64,000 nt of DNA from Lacinutrix mariniflava (lineage in GTDB: Bacteria > Bacteroidota > Bacteroidia > Flavobacteriales > Flavobacteriaceae), in assembly GCF_001418015.1 (NCBI RefSeq), contig NZ_LIQG01000020.1, positions 351,673 to 415,672 of the forward strand, read 5' to 3'. The notes under the pieces were generated by a model, which was not told the origin of the DNA, searched no databases, and saw nothing but the letters and a program-made list of their open reading frames with translations. The position numbers and the translations under genes are program-made. Shown piece after piece: positions 21,097 to 30,300 of the stretch. Every line of letters begins with the position of its first letter. The first letter of the stretch is position 1.

Positions 21097-21588
21097 CTAC
21101 AAATCTTTTAGCATCCAAATACCACAATTAAAATGTCCTGTTTTTCCCAAAGGCGCCTTTAAATGCTTAAAACCATTCGTTTCATATATATGAATAGCTT
21201 CTTTTAACTCGGGAATTGTTTCTAAATAACACTGTTTAAAACCTAAAGCCTTCGCTTTTTCTAGACATTTTAAAAACATCTTTTTACCATAGCCTTTTCC
21301 ACGAACGTTTGATGAAAAGTACATTTTCTGAATTTCGCAAACATCGTCCTCCATTCCATTTAAAGGTTTTAAACCACCTCCACCTTCTACAACACCATCT
21401 ACGGTAACCACGTAATACATTTCTCTTGTTTTACTATAAGACTCAAACATTTTAGGTGTTTCGCTATCTGCGTATGCTGTACCAGCTAATGGTAGCTTAT
21501 ACTCAATAAAAACGGCACGTATAACGCTTTCAATCTGAGCATTATCTTCCGCTTTAATTTCTCTTATTACAATATTATTATTACTCAC
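21097..21588 (-). CDS. GNAT family N-acetyltransferase
   Basis: This 163-residue acetyltransferase starts IREIKAEDNAQIESVIRAVF and has the acetyl-CoA loop VRGKGYGKKMFLKCLEKAKALGF (R/QxxGxG/A pattern) and the C-terminal YETNGFKHLKAPLGKTGHFNCGIWMLKDL. GGGGLKPLNGMEDDVCEIQKMYFSS matches the beta4 strand of the fold. The substrate is unknown. It is transcribed away from the LEA2-like lipoprotein gene across a 74-bp divergent gap. Confidence 0.85.
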   Translation of the reverse strand: MSNNNIVIREIKAEDNAQIESVIRAVFIEYKLPLAGTAYADSETPKMFESYSKTREMYYVVTVDGVVEGGGGLKPLNGMEDDVCEIQKMYFSSNVRGKGYGKKMFLKCLEKAKALGFKQCYLETIPELKEAIHIYETNGFKHLKAPLGKTGHFNCGIWMLKDL

Positions 21589-21662
21589 GATATTATAGTA
21601 TTTTTACCCAGTATTTAAAGGTTGAAGATACAGTAATACCAAACAAATTAAAAAATTTCAAG

Positions 21663-22118
21663 ATGAAGAAACTCATAATCTTATTAACAATTACAGTTTG
21701 TTTTTTAAGTTGTTCTATTAAAGAAAAACCAGAATTTTTACGCGTTGAAAACATTGAAGTTGTAGACTCAAATTCTGAATTTATAATACTAACCGCAGAT
21801 GCTTTTTTTAACAACCCAAATAGTGTTGGCGGGAAATTAGAAACCGAAGGAATTACTATTACAGCCAATGGCATTGAAGTTGCGACAGTTTCTTCTAAAG
21901 CATTTGATGTTCCTGCAAAAAAGGAATTTTCAATTCCGTTATCGGCTAATATTCCTACCGAAAAATTATTAAACCTCAACAATTTAAGTGGTCTTTTAAG
22001 CAGCATGCTTAACAAGTCTATGAAAGTGCAATATAAAGGTGTGATTAAATATAAAGTATTTGGTTTTTCGCATAAATACGATGTGGATGAAATTGAAGAT
22101 GTAAAGATTAAATTATAG
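21663..22118 (+). CDS. LEA type 2-like lipoprotein
   Basis: This 151-residue predicted lipoprotein (MKKLIILLTITVCFLSC, cysteine at 17) has one Ig-like LEA2/NDR1 domain: FLRVENIEVVDSNSEFIILTADAFFNNPNSVGGKLETEGITITANGIEV. Such domains occur in stress-related plant proteins and in many bacterial lipoproteins of unknown role. A 188-codon open frame lies opposite it (21593-22159, minus strand); I treat that as a shadow because this strand has the lipobox and a recognisable domain. ribD follows after 2 bp. Confidence 0.75.
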   Translation: MKKLIILLTITVCFLSCSIKEKPEFLRVENIEVVDSNSEFIILTADAFFNNPNSVGGKLETEGITITANGIEVATVSSKAFDVPAKKEFSIPLSANIPTEKLLNLNNLSGLLSSMLNKSMKVQYKGVIKYKVFGFSHKYDVDEIEDVKIKL

Positions 22119-22120
22119 CA

Positions 22121-23113
22121 TTGACTACGCACCAAACATACATGCAACGCGCAATACAAATTGCGAATAACGGATTAGGCACAACACGCCCAAACCCAAT
22201 GGTTGGTGCTGTAATAGTACATAAAAATAAAATTATTGGAGAAGGTTTTACTAGCAAACATGGAGGTAATCATGCCGAAGTTAACGCCATAAACTCGGTT
22301 ACAGATAAATCGCTTTTAGCCAAAAGCACTATTTATGTAACACTAGAACCTTGCTCTCATTATGGTAAAACACCACCTTGTAGCGACTTAATATTACACC
22401 ATAACATACCAAATGTTGTTATTGGCTGCGTAGACGATAATCCGCAAGTTGCTGGAAAGGGCATAAAAAAACTAATGGCTTCTGGTTGTAATATAACCGT
22501 TGGCGTATTAGAAAAGGAATGCAAAGAACACCATAAGCGTTTTTTTACGTTTCATAATAAAAAACGTCCTTATATTATATTAAAATGGGCCGAAACTAAC
22601 GATGGTTTTATTGCTCCTTCTTTTAAAGATGAACAAAAACCGGTTTGGATTACAAACAAACTATCAAGACAGTTGGTTCATAAATGGCGAGCAGAAGAGC
22701 AAGCTATTTTGGTTGGTACAAACACAGTAATTAAAGACAATCCAAGTTTAACGGTTAGAGATTGGACTGGCGAACACCCAATTCGTGTGGTTTTAGACAG
22801 GAACAGTTTACTTTCTAATGAATACACAATTTTTAATAATGATGCCGAAACACTAACTTTTAAAGAGCATACGTTAAAAGAAGTTTGCAACCACTTATTT
22901 CAACAAAACATCAACTCTATTATTATTGAAGGTGGCTCTAAAACACTTCAACTTTTTATAGATGAAGGACTTTGGGATGAAGCTAGAGTCTTTAAAGGCA
23001 AATTAGACTTTAATGATGGTGTGAAAGCTCCAAAACTTTCTGGATCATTAACTTCTGAAGAAAAAATATTAGACGATACATTACGATTTTATAGAAATCT
23101 CAATGCGCTATAA
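22121..23113 (+). CDS. ribD: Bifunctional riboflavin biosynthesis deaminase/reductase
   Basis: This 330-residue enzyme performs two consecutive steps of riboflavin synthesis. The N-terminal deaminase has the zinc site HAEVNA and PCSHYGKTPPC; the C-terminal reductase runs from about residue 150 (RPYIILKWAETNDGFIAP) with IIIEGGSKTLQLFIDEGLWDEARVF. A TTG at 22121 gives the usual few residues before MQRAIQIANNGLGTTRPNPMVG. An ATG at 22142 is the alternative and would trim seven residues. A terminator follows. Confidence 0.93.
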   Translation: MTTHQTYMQRAIQIANNGLGTTRPNPMVGAVIVHKNKIIGEGFTSKHGGNHAEVNAINSVTDKSLLAKSTIYVTLEPCSHYGKTPPCSDLILHHNIPNVVIGCVDDNPQVAGKGIKKLMASGCNITVGVLEKECKEHHKRFFTFHNKKRPYIILKWAETNDGFIAPSFKDEQKPVWITNKLSRQLVHKWRAEEQAILVGTNTVIKDNPSLTVRDWTGEHPIRVVLDRNSLLSNEYTIFNNDAETLTFKEHTLKEVCNHLFQQNINSIIIEGGSKTLQLFIDEGLWDEARVFKGKLDFNDGVKAPKLSGSLTSEEKILDDTLRFYRNLNAL

Positions 23114-23130
23114 TTTCAAAAAAGAAAAAC

Positions 23131-23166
23131 AATCATAATATTAATTCATAAGTATTATGATTTTTT
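23131..23166 (+). terminator. Terminator after ribD
   Basis: A 10-bp perfect stem (aatcataata / tattatgatt) with a 12-nt loop is followed by a T tract. It separates ribD from the VgrG island. Confidence 0.8.
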
Positions 23167-23362
23167 ACTTTTTAAAAGTATCTTTAATCATCTGTAATTA
23201 AAATTACAAGATATCCCTTAACTTATTACATACTAACTACAAGTAATAAAAGCTTTTAAAACAAAGGTTTAACAGATAAGCCTGATATAAATTATAAAAG
23301 CAAAAAACACATTTAATAAAAAAATTGAAGTAATACTTTCAACTGTATATTCATTAAATAAC

Positions 23363-24019
23363 ATGATAAACACTGGCCCAATATATTCTAGTAAAACCGA
23401 CAGAATGGATATTACAATAGACATACCTAATAGCACTATTTTTATTCAACAGAAGTGGAAATACGATTGGAAAAACTTACCAAAAACTTCGGCTTGGACC
23501 TACACAGAAAAAAAAGCCTTTCATAATCAAGCTGATAGATTATTGTGGCAACAATGGAGTAGTCATTTTATTTTAAATTGTACAGGAACTTCCAATATTG
23601 CAAAAAATTATAACACTTCAAATTTTAAAGTAAACTTCGATATTAAATGGGTACTAACGGGAGAGCATTGGAATGTTAATGTAAAAAAGATAAAAAAAGG
23701 AACCTTTTCAAGTAGCAGTGTCTCATGGAATTCTAGAGTAATTAATCTTGACACCGAAGATTTAATCTACACTGAAAAAAGGACAAATATTTATCAATTT
23801 CCTTTAAGTCATGAATTTGGACATGCCATTGGAAATAGTAAATATGCAGCAAAAGGAATGCATGCGGATGAATACAAAGCTTCCAGCAAATTCAACTTAG
23901 ATTACACAAGCAGAATGAACGCAGGAAGCGAATTAAGAGAAAGGCATATTGATTTCATTCTACTTAATCTCAATAAAATGATACCAAATACAACCTTTAT
24001 AATAAACAGTTTTAAATAA
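23363..24019 (+). CDS. Predicted zinc metalloprotease, candidate T6SS effector
   Basis: This 218-residue protein has no signal peptide. The zincin motif HEFGH is at residues 150-154 in PLSHEFGHAIGN, followed by GMHADEY and DYTSRMNAGSELRERHIDF; the SRMN segment could be a metzincin-like Met-turn. The N-terminal half is rich in beta strands and not recognised. The gene opens the island and is coupled by a 1-nt overlap to a small lipoprotein gene, with VgrG 416 bp after it. Absence of a signal, a protease motif and VgrG linkage suggest a spike-delivered toxin. That role is inference. Confidence 0.6.
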   Translation: MINTGPIYSSKTDRMDITIDIPNSTIFIQQKWKYDWKNLPKTSAWTYTEKKAFHNQADRLLWQQWSSHFILNCTGTSNIAKNYNTSNFKVNFDIKWVLTGEHWNVNVKKIKKGTFSSSSVSWNSRVINLDTEDLIYTEKRTNIYQFPLSHEFGHAIGNSKYAAKGMHADEYKASSKFNLDYTSRMNAGSELRERHIDFILLNLNKMIPNTTFIINSFK

Positions 24020-24423
24020 TGAAACAAATACTTATCCTTTTTATAATCTTTTTATCCTGTAAAGACAATGAGATAGAGAGTAAAGCAAATAAATCAATAA
24101 CAACTATTGAAAAACATGAGATAATGATTAAACAAGATATAGATTTAGAATTATTAAAAGAGATTACTCTAGAAAAAGCTCTAGAAAACTATATTAAACC
24201 AAAAAAAATAAATGAGTTTAATTTAAACAATGTTACCTATACTGAATTCCGAATTATCTTAAAAAATCATTTTTCTAAAGAACAAATTAATCAGGCGATT
24301 ACTATAAAAGAAGTAACGTGGGATTTTAAAACTGACTCTCTGGTTACAGTTTGGTATCAAGAAAAAGAAGAAAAATGGCTTCCGTTAGATTTAAGTGTAT
24401 ATAGTAAATTCACAGAGTTTTAA
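24019..24423 (+). CDS. Small lipoprotein, candidate immunity protein
   Basis: This 134-residue protein has a short signal MKQILILFIIFLSC with the lipobox cysteine at 14, a lysine- and glutamate-rich linker (residues 15-60) and a small mixed domain ending EKEEKWLPLDLSVYSKFTEF. Its ATG overlaps the stop of the zincin gene (taATG), so the two are translationally coupled. The family is not recognised. Position directly behind a predicted toxin, plus export to the periplasm, fits an immunity protein; nothing in the sequence proves it. Confidence 0.5.
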   Translation: MKQILILFIIFLSCKDNEIESKANKSITTIEKHEIMIKQDIDLELLKEITLEKALENYIKPKKINEFNLNNVTYTEFRIILKNHFSKEQINQAITIKEVTWDFKTDSLVTVWYQEKEEKWLPLDLSVYSKFTEF

Positions 24424-24434
24424 AAACTAAAATT

Positions 24435-26249
24435 ATGGCATTACAGAGTAAAACAACAATTTTTATAAATGGTACCGAGATTAACACTTTTAAAATGTTT
24501 GAAATCTACCAATCTATCGACGACCATCATGTTTTAGAATTAGTTTGCAGAATGGATGTTTTAGAAGATTTATCTCAAGCATTAGGAGAATCTAGCAAAA
24601 ATTTTTTAGGAGAAACCATAACACTAGAAACCTCCTCTTTAGATGATTATAACGGATACAACTCACTAGAATTTAAAGGGATTGTTACAAAAGTAAAAAA
24701 CATAAAAGGCCATGAAGCTAGCTCAGGAGATAGTATTGTTATTAGTGCACAAAGCCCTAGCTACCTAGCCGATGACGGTCCACATTATGCATCGTATAAC
24801 GATGTTTTATTATCTGAAATTTTAGAACAAACATTTAATGGTTACGATACTTCAAAATTAGAATTAGCAATACAACCAAAAAATGATATTACACTGCACT
24901 ACTCTGTGCAACACAACGAAAGTGCCTATAGTTATGCTAGTAGATTAGCAGCACAACATGGCGAATGGTTTTATTATAATGGAACCCAATTAATTTTCGG
25001 CACACCAGACATTCAAGAGCTAGAGTTAACTTATGGTTTCGATTTAAAAGAATACCACTTAAGCCTCTCTCCTCAATCTCATAATTATAAATTCTATGCC
25101 AACGATTACCTCTTAAACGAAACACACGAGAAAGATGCTAAAGACATTAGCGCTGGAGCTAATGGATACTCTGGTTTTGTATCTAATAAAGCGAATACGA
25201 TATTCGCTAAAGAATCGAAAATATGGCACAATCTATATAATGACCCAAGAGCCAAACAACGTTTAGACTCTAGTATTGAGATTCAAAAAAAAGCTATAGA
25301 GATAAAACAAGTGCAACTTACAGGTGTTAGTGACAACCCAGGAGTTAAACTTGGAAGTATTGTAAAAATTGAAGGTGCAAGCTATAGAGTTATTAATGTA
25401 TCGCATAGTAATAACGAAAATGGCGATTACCAAAATCATTTCGAAGCAATAACTGCAGAGTTTGACGCTTATCCAAACACAAACATACAAGCCTTTCCTA
25501 GAAGTGAAACTCAAACCGCTATAGTTATGGAAAATACAGATCCAGATGGCTTAGGTAGAATACGTGTACAATTTCCTTGGCAAAGAATTACTGGTGAAAT
25601 GACACCTTGGATCCGTATTGTAACACCACATGCTGGTGGAGATAAAGGGTTTCATTTTTTACCAGAAATTGGAGAAGAAGTTTTAATAGGATTCGAAGGT
25701 GGCAATGCAGAACACCCATACATGCTTGGCAGTTTGTATAACGGTTCTGGTAAAGCCAGTGCGTTCGAAAGCAGTGCAAACGATGTAAAAGCTATACGCA
25801 CAAGAAGTGGCCACACTATAGAATTAAACGATACAGATGGTGAAGAAAAAATAAACATTTACGATAACGAAGGCAGTATTATAACCTTTGACACGCAAGC
25901 AAAATCATTATACATTACGGCTGCCGAAACAATAGAATTTCAAGCTAAAAATATTAAAATGATTACCGAGGAAAATATTGAATTTGAGGCCCAAGGTGAT
26001 ATAAAAACGGCTTCAGAAGGAGACACCTTAATAGTTTCACAAGGAACAACCAGTTTACAAGCAGAAGGAGATGCTTCTATTAGCAGTAGCGCTAATATAA
26101 CTATTGAAGCCGCTACAGACGCTAGTATCTCTGGTCAGAATCTTACTGCAGAAGGTAAAATAGCAGCAGAAGTAAAAGGACAACAAACCAAAGTACAAGG
26201 ACAGATGACGGTTATTCAAGGTGCTAGTGGTAAAATAGATATTGTTTAA
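24435..26249 (+). CDS. vgrG: VgrG/TssI spike protein of a type VI secretion system
   Basis: This 604-residue spike protein starts with a gp27-like region (TTIFINGTEINTFKMFEIYQSIDDHHVLELVCRMDV; later HNESAYSYASRLAAQHGEWFYYNG). A gp5-like OB fold lies near residues 355-440: AIVMENTDPDGLGRIRVQFPWQ, TPWIRIVTPHAGGDKGFHFLPEIGEEVLIGFEGGNAEHPYMLGSLYNG. The C-terminal needle is rich in short beta repeats (IEFQAKNIKMITEENIEFEAQGDIKT...). The subtype looks like the Bacteroidota T6SS(iii). No other core T6SS gene lies within the window. Confidence 0.88.
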   Translation: MALQSKTTIFINGTEINTFKMFEIYQSIDDHHVLELVCRMDVLEDLSQALGESSKNFLGETITLETSSLDDYNGYNSLEFKGIVTKVKNIKGHEASSGDSIVISAQSPSYLADDGPHYASYNDVLLSEILEQTFNGYDTSKLELAIQPKNDITLHYSVQHNESAYSYASRLAAQHGEWFYYNGTQLIFGTPDIQELELTYGFDLKEYHLSLSPQSHNYKFYANDYLLNETHEKDAKDISAGANGYSGFVSNKANTIFAKESKIWHNLYNDPRAKQRLDSSIEIQKKAIEIKQVQLTGVSDNPGVKLGSIVKIEGASYRVINVSHSNNENGDYQNHFEAITAEFDAYPNTNIQAFPRSETQTAIVMENTDPDGLGRIRVQFPWQRITGEMTPWIRIVTPHAGGDKGFHFLPEIGEEVLIGFEGGNAEHPYMLGSLYNGSGKASAFESSANDVKAIRTRSGHTIELNDTDGEEKINIYDNEGSIITFDTQAKSLYITAAETIEFQAKNIKMITEENIEFEAQGDIKTASEGDTLIVSQGTTSLQAEGDASISSSANITIEAATDASISGQNLTAEGKIAAEVKGQQTKVQGQMTVIQGASGKIDIV

Positions 26250-26325
26250 TTTAAAAATAGTAAAGAAATTTTTCTTTAAAAAATTCATTTTCATGAGCAC
26301 AACGGTATACAAAAACAACTTATAA

Positions 26326-26525
26326 AAAATAAAGTGCATTACTTGTTTTCTATTATTTCTAACTCTATATAAAACTGAAGACGGACATCATTTAATGGAC
26401 ACCGAAGATTTCAACAAAAAAAAGCTATTATTAATAGCCTTGAATCTTATACAGAAACTTTAGAAGAGATAAAAAACAAATTATACCAGAACCCAATAGA
26501 GAGACAATGCGCTTTGCTTAAATGA
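26326..26525 (+). pseudogene. Remnant of a small gene, frameshifted in an eight-A run
   Basis: The 302-bp gap between vgrG and the next lipoprotein holds a frame open from 26326 that reads CFLLFLTLYKTEDGHHLMDTEDF. After the A run 26416-26423 the -1 frame continues coherently as AIINSLESYTETLEEIKNKL, then YQNPIERQCALLK, stopping at 26523-26525. No upstream ATG matches the first part, so the 5' end is also lost or degraded. The two halves share a protein-like composition, which is why I read them as one broken gene. The family is not recognised. Confidence 0.4.
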
Positions 26526-26551
26526 AATCTCATAAAAATAATTAATATTAA

Positions 26552-27352
26552 ATGATTAAAATACATAAAAATAATTCCCTTTTTAAAATCGCGAGTATTG
26601 CTTACTTATTTACAGCATGTATCTCTTGTAGTTTTTTTAACAATGAAAAAAAATCAGACCTCATGAGTAACGATAAAGACAAAACAAAAACTAGCCAAGA
26701 AAAAGAAACCATAGACGACTATACAGACACTTATAAAATAATTCCAAACTACGAACTACCAATATTTAAAGAGTTAGTTATGAAGTTTAACACACAAGAC
26801 CACCGTTTTGAAATAAACACATGCGAATTTAAATATAATGGTAAATCTTTTTTTATTGGTGACAGTGTAGACAGCATAACTGCTATTTTTGGTGAACCAC
26901 AAGGTGAGATTACTAAATCTGGAGATGAAACTTCTTTTTATTACGACTATAATAATCTTAATATATCAATGAGATTTTCAACATCCAAAAAGAATCTTGA
27001 GGTTTTTAATATAAACCTTCGTGACTATGATGACAAACACATTTCACCATTTGATATATTACTATTCCACAAAGTTCCATATTACTATAAAATGAAATTG
27101 AATACTTTTTTAGCACTTTCAGATTTAGATCATACAAAATTAAGACACAGTAGATTTTCTTTTGTTGTTAGACCAAAAGAATGCGCGCCAAATAAAGACT
27201 CACGAATTTCACATTATATATTATCACGACCAGTATACGCTACTAATGGTGGAGGTCATTTAACGTATTCTGGAGATTTTAATCCAAAAGAATCAAACGT
27301 AATCAACGGATTTGAATTTATAGCTCAAACATTGAAAGAAATAAAAAAATAA
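26552..27352 (+). CDS. Lipoprotein of the VgrG/PAAR island, candidate immunity protein
   Basis: This 266-residue predicted lipoprotein (MIKIHKNNSLFKIASIAYLFTACISC) has an acidic/lysine-rich linker to about residue 60, then a globular domain with FKYNGKSFFIGDSVDSITAIFGEPQGE. That phrase resembles the small repeats by which BamE/SmpA-like proteins and some T6SS-associated lipoproteins are recognised. The gene ends 3 bp before the PAAR/Het-C gene, so the two must be co-transcribed. An immunity role against the following effector is an inference from position and export. Confidence 0.5.
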   Translation: MIKIHKNNSLFKIASIAYLFTACISCSFFNNEKKSDLMSNDKDKTKTSQEKETIDDYTDTYKIIPNYELPIFKELVMKFNTQDHRFEINTCEFKYNGKSFFIGDSVDSITAIFGEPQGEITKSGDETSFYYDYNNLNISMRFSTSKKNLEVFNINLRDYDDKHISPFDILLFHKVPYYYKMKLNTFLALSDLDHTKLRHSRFSFVVRPKECAPNKDSRISHYILSRPVYATNGGGHLTYSGDFNPKESNVINGFEFIAQTLKEIKK

Positions 27353-27355
27353 GTT

Positions 27356-30300
27356 ATGCCTGGACCAATAGCAACACAAGGAAGTTTACACGTTTGCCCA
27401 ATGTGCAGTGGACCTGTACCACATGTTGGAGGCCCTATAATAGGCCCAGGAGCTGTTAATATTTTAATTAACAATAAACCTGCAGCTTTAATGGGAGATA
27501 TGTGCATGTGCATTGGCCCACCAGATGTTATCGCTCAAGGAGCAGCAAATGTGTTTTTTAATGGAGTGCCTGTTGTTTGCCAAGGTGATATTACTGCCCA
27601 TGGAGGCGTTATAACACAAGGAGAACCTAATGTTATATTAGGAACTAGCTCGCCTAGCCCTACGCAAACCATGGCAAAACATAAAATCCCATTTCCAAAA
27701 ATCACTTTAGTTAACCGTTTATTGGGCAATGCTAAGGAAGCTATAGTTAACCAAACTGCTTTAGCAGAGGCTGCTCCTGTTTTTGAGGAAGAAGAAGATA
27801 GTGAAGAGGTTACTTTAGAGACGACTTTAGCCCAAGATCAATTACACATATTAGCAAAAAGTAGCACATTAAATAGTTTTTTAATGTATTTAATAGCCGT
27901 TTTTGGTAAAGACATACCAAGTAAAGCTTATGAGGAGCTATACAACGATGCTAAAAATAATACAATTCCAAAACCAACAATATTAGTAAAACCATCCATT
28001 CCATATGGAGGTAAGGCATTATTTTATAACAATAAAATTAAGCAAGAAATATGGGTAGGAGAACAAATTATTAGAGATGCTGCAGAAAAGAATGCACAAA
28101 GTGGTGAACTTATGGTCGTACTAATTGAAGAGTATGGGCATTACATTGATTATTTATTGCGCAACCACTATGCTGAAACGGAGAGAAAAGACGCTCTACG
28201 AGACGAAGGTGCCTACTTCTCCTATAAAATGCTTGAACTAAATAGCTTAGACCAAAAAGACCAATACTATGCTGATGCAACTATTGAAGGTGTCCAACAC
28301 ACTCTTACTTGGGATTTCGAACCATACCATAAGAGCATCAAAGAATATGTAAATGTAGAACGTAGAACTAGTGACGATAATTTTGGTCCTTTCGAGTTTT
28401 ATAAAGCAGGATTTTTAGACAAAGAAGGTGAATTTGCTCACGGTGACATTGAATTAAAAGGTTTATCGAAAAGTTTAGAAAAAAGTGGATTAAATAAAAA
28501 TTTAAAAATAATTAAAGAGGATTACAAAGACTACCTACTTAAAATCTATTTTGGCAACTGGAAACGCGACTTTTCACAAGGCTTAGATCCTTTAATCATA
28601 CGTGTATTCTCTAATGGATTGGCTGCTTTCGCAGAAGACGCTAGCGGAGATTCTACATATTTAGATGTTGTAAAACGTTTTGATATAAATAAATTAAAGT
28701 CCAATACACTTTCGGAAAGTGAAACAGTCAAGTATGACATTAATTTTTTTGGCACATCTCTATGGTCCGCTACATTTAGCCCTGTAGACGTTTCTGTAAA
28801 AATGATATGTACAATCTTAGAAATGCTTGCTGCTAAGGAATTTGTGCACGCACCATTAGAAAAAAAGGGATTTAAAACAAATATTAATTACGCTCAACAT
28901 CTGGCAACCCTAAAAAAAGATTTTTCAGCTGTAGACAGAGCAAATTTAGGTGTTTATGTACCTGCAGAGCACATAGACAACCCTGCTTTCTTTGAAAACA
29001 ATAATGACGACAACATTCTACTTCCTGAATTTGTAGGAGATATTATAAACACACAGTCACCATCTTTGCACGACCTAAATATGGAATTTGGCATGAAAAA
29101 CTATATTCGTAGTGCAATTTCTACTAATAATAAACCTGGAGAAGAACCAAAAAAAAATCGTTATGTTAACTCTCATGTCTATATTTTAGATAAACTAAAG
29201 GCAGCTGCTATATCCGGAGGTCACAATATTGAAAACCAAATACCTAAAGACAATTTAGGAGCGGCACTTCATACCTTAGAAGATTTTTTCGCTCATAGTA
29301 ATTATGCTGAAATCGCATTAATTAAAGAAGGTGAATTAGGTGTTTTTCCTTGGATCACAAAAGTACCAGGAAAAATAGATTATTTAAAATACATTAAAGA
29401 CTTAAACTATCGTTCGCATGTCAATAATAACTCTTCAAAATATAATGTCGTTAATGCTCTCGACACAGTAGGCATTACTAACTCAAATTTACTGACAACT
29501 AAAATACCTCTAGTAACTGGCACTTTTGGAATGATAGATACTATGGCAAGCTTATTACCTATAGTAGCACATTCTTTTGATTATGACAACAGAAAATCAC
29601 AAAACGAAATCAATAAGCAAAAAGAACGCGCTAAACGAGAAGAAGATGGCTCATTTTACTATAAAGACAATATAAACTCTAGAAGCTTTGCAGAAGTTTT
29701 ATTCTTAGAGTTTTTGAAAGATTTAACCAATGATAAAAGAGATACTGATGAAGAAACAGATAGTGTTTCTGTAAAAACATTTAAAGAAACTTTAAGTGCT
29801 CGCGACACTGTTTACGAAAAAATGCAAGAAGCGAGTAATAGTGGCCATGAGTTCTTTGAGGAACTACCAGAATGGTTTAAAAGCGGAGCGCGAAAAGCTA
29901 GAGACGAATTTCGTGAAGGATCAGATTGGATAGGTGATAAAATAGATGCAACTGTAGATAAATTATTAGAACCGTTTTATGGCGTAATGTATAATTTCTT
30001 ACAACTCGTAGCATCTAATCTAAACGATTTACAGGTAGCCCAAGCAAGTGAAATAAAAAGACTAGAAGAAGAAGCCGATAAAAAAACCTGGGATTTAAAA
30101 ATTGGCATAAACCCAACCCATACACAAGTCGCCAAAGACGACCCACATCACCCAATGCACACGTTATCAGCAAAATTAGCCATTGAGGCTGTCTCAAAAG
30201 TAGGAACTGCTGTTTTTAACGTGTGGCAAGGCAATAAAAACAACGGTGGTTTTGAAAATTTAAAAGAGGTAGTTAATGAAATAATGAAACATCCTGCTCA

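Noticed and set aside
21593..22159. A 188-codon open frame on the minus strand opposite the LEA2-like lipoprotein gene
   Set aside because: The plus-strand gene has a lipobox, a recognisable domain and fits tightly before ribD; the opposite frame has no domain and starts inside ribD.
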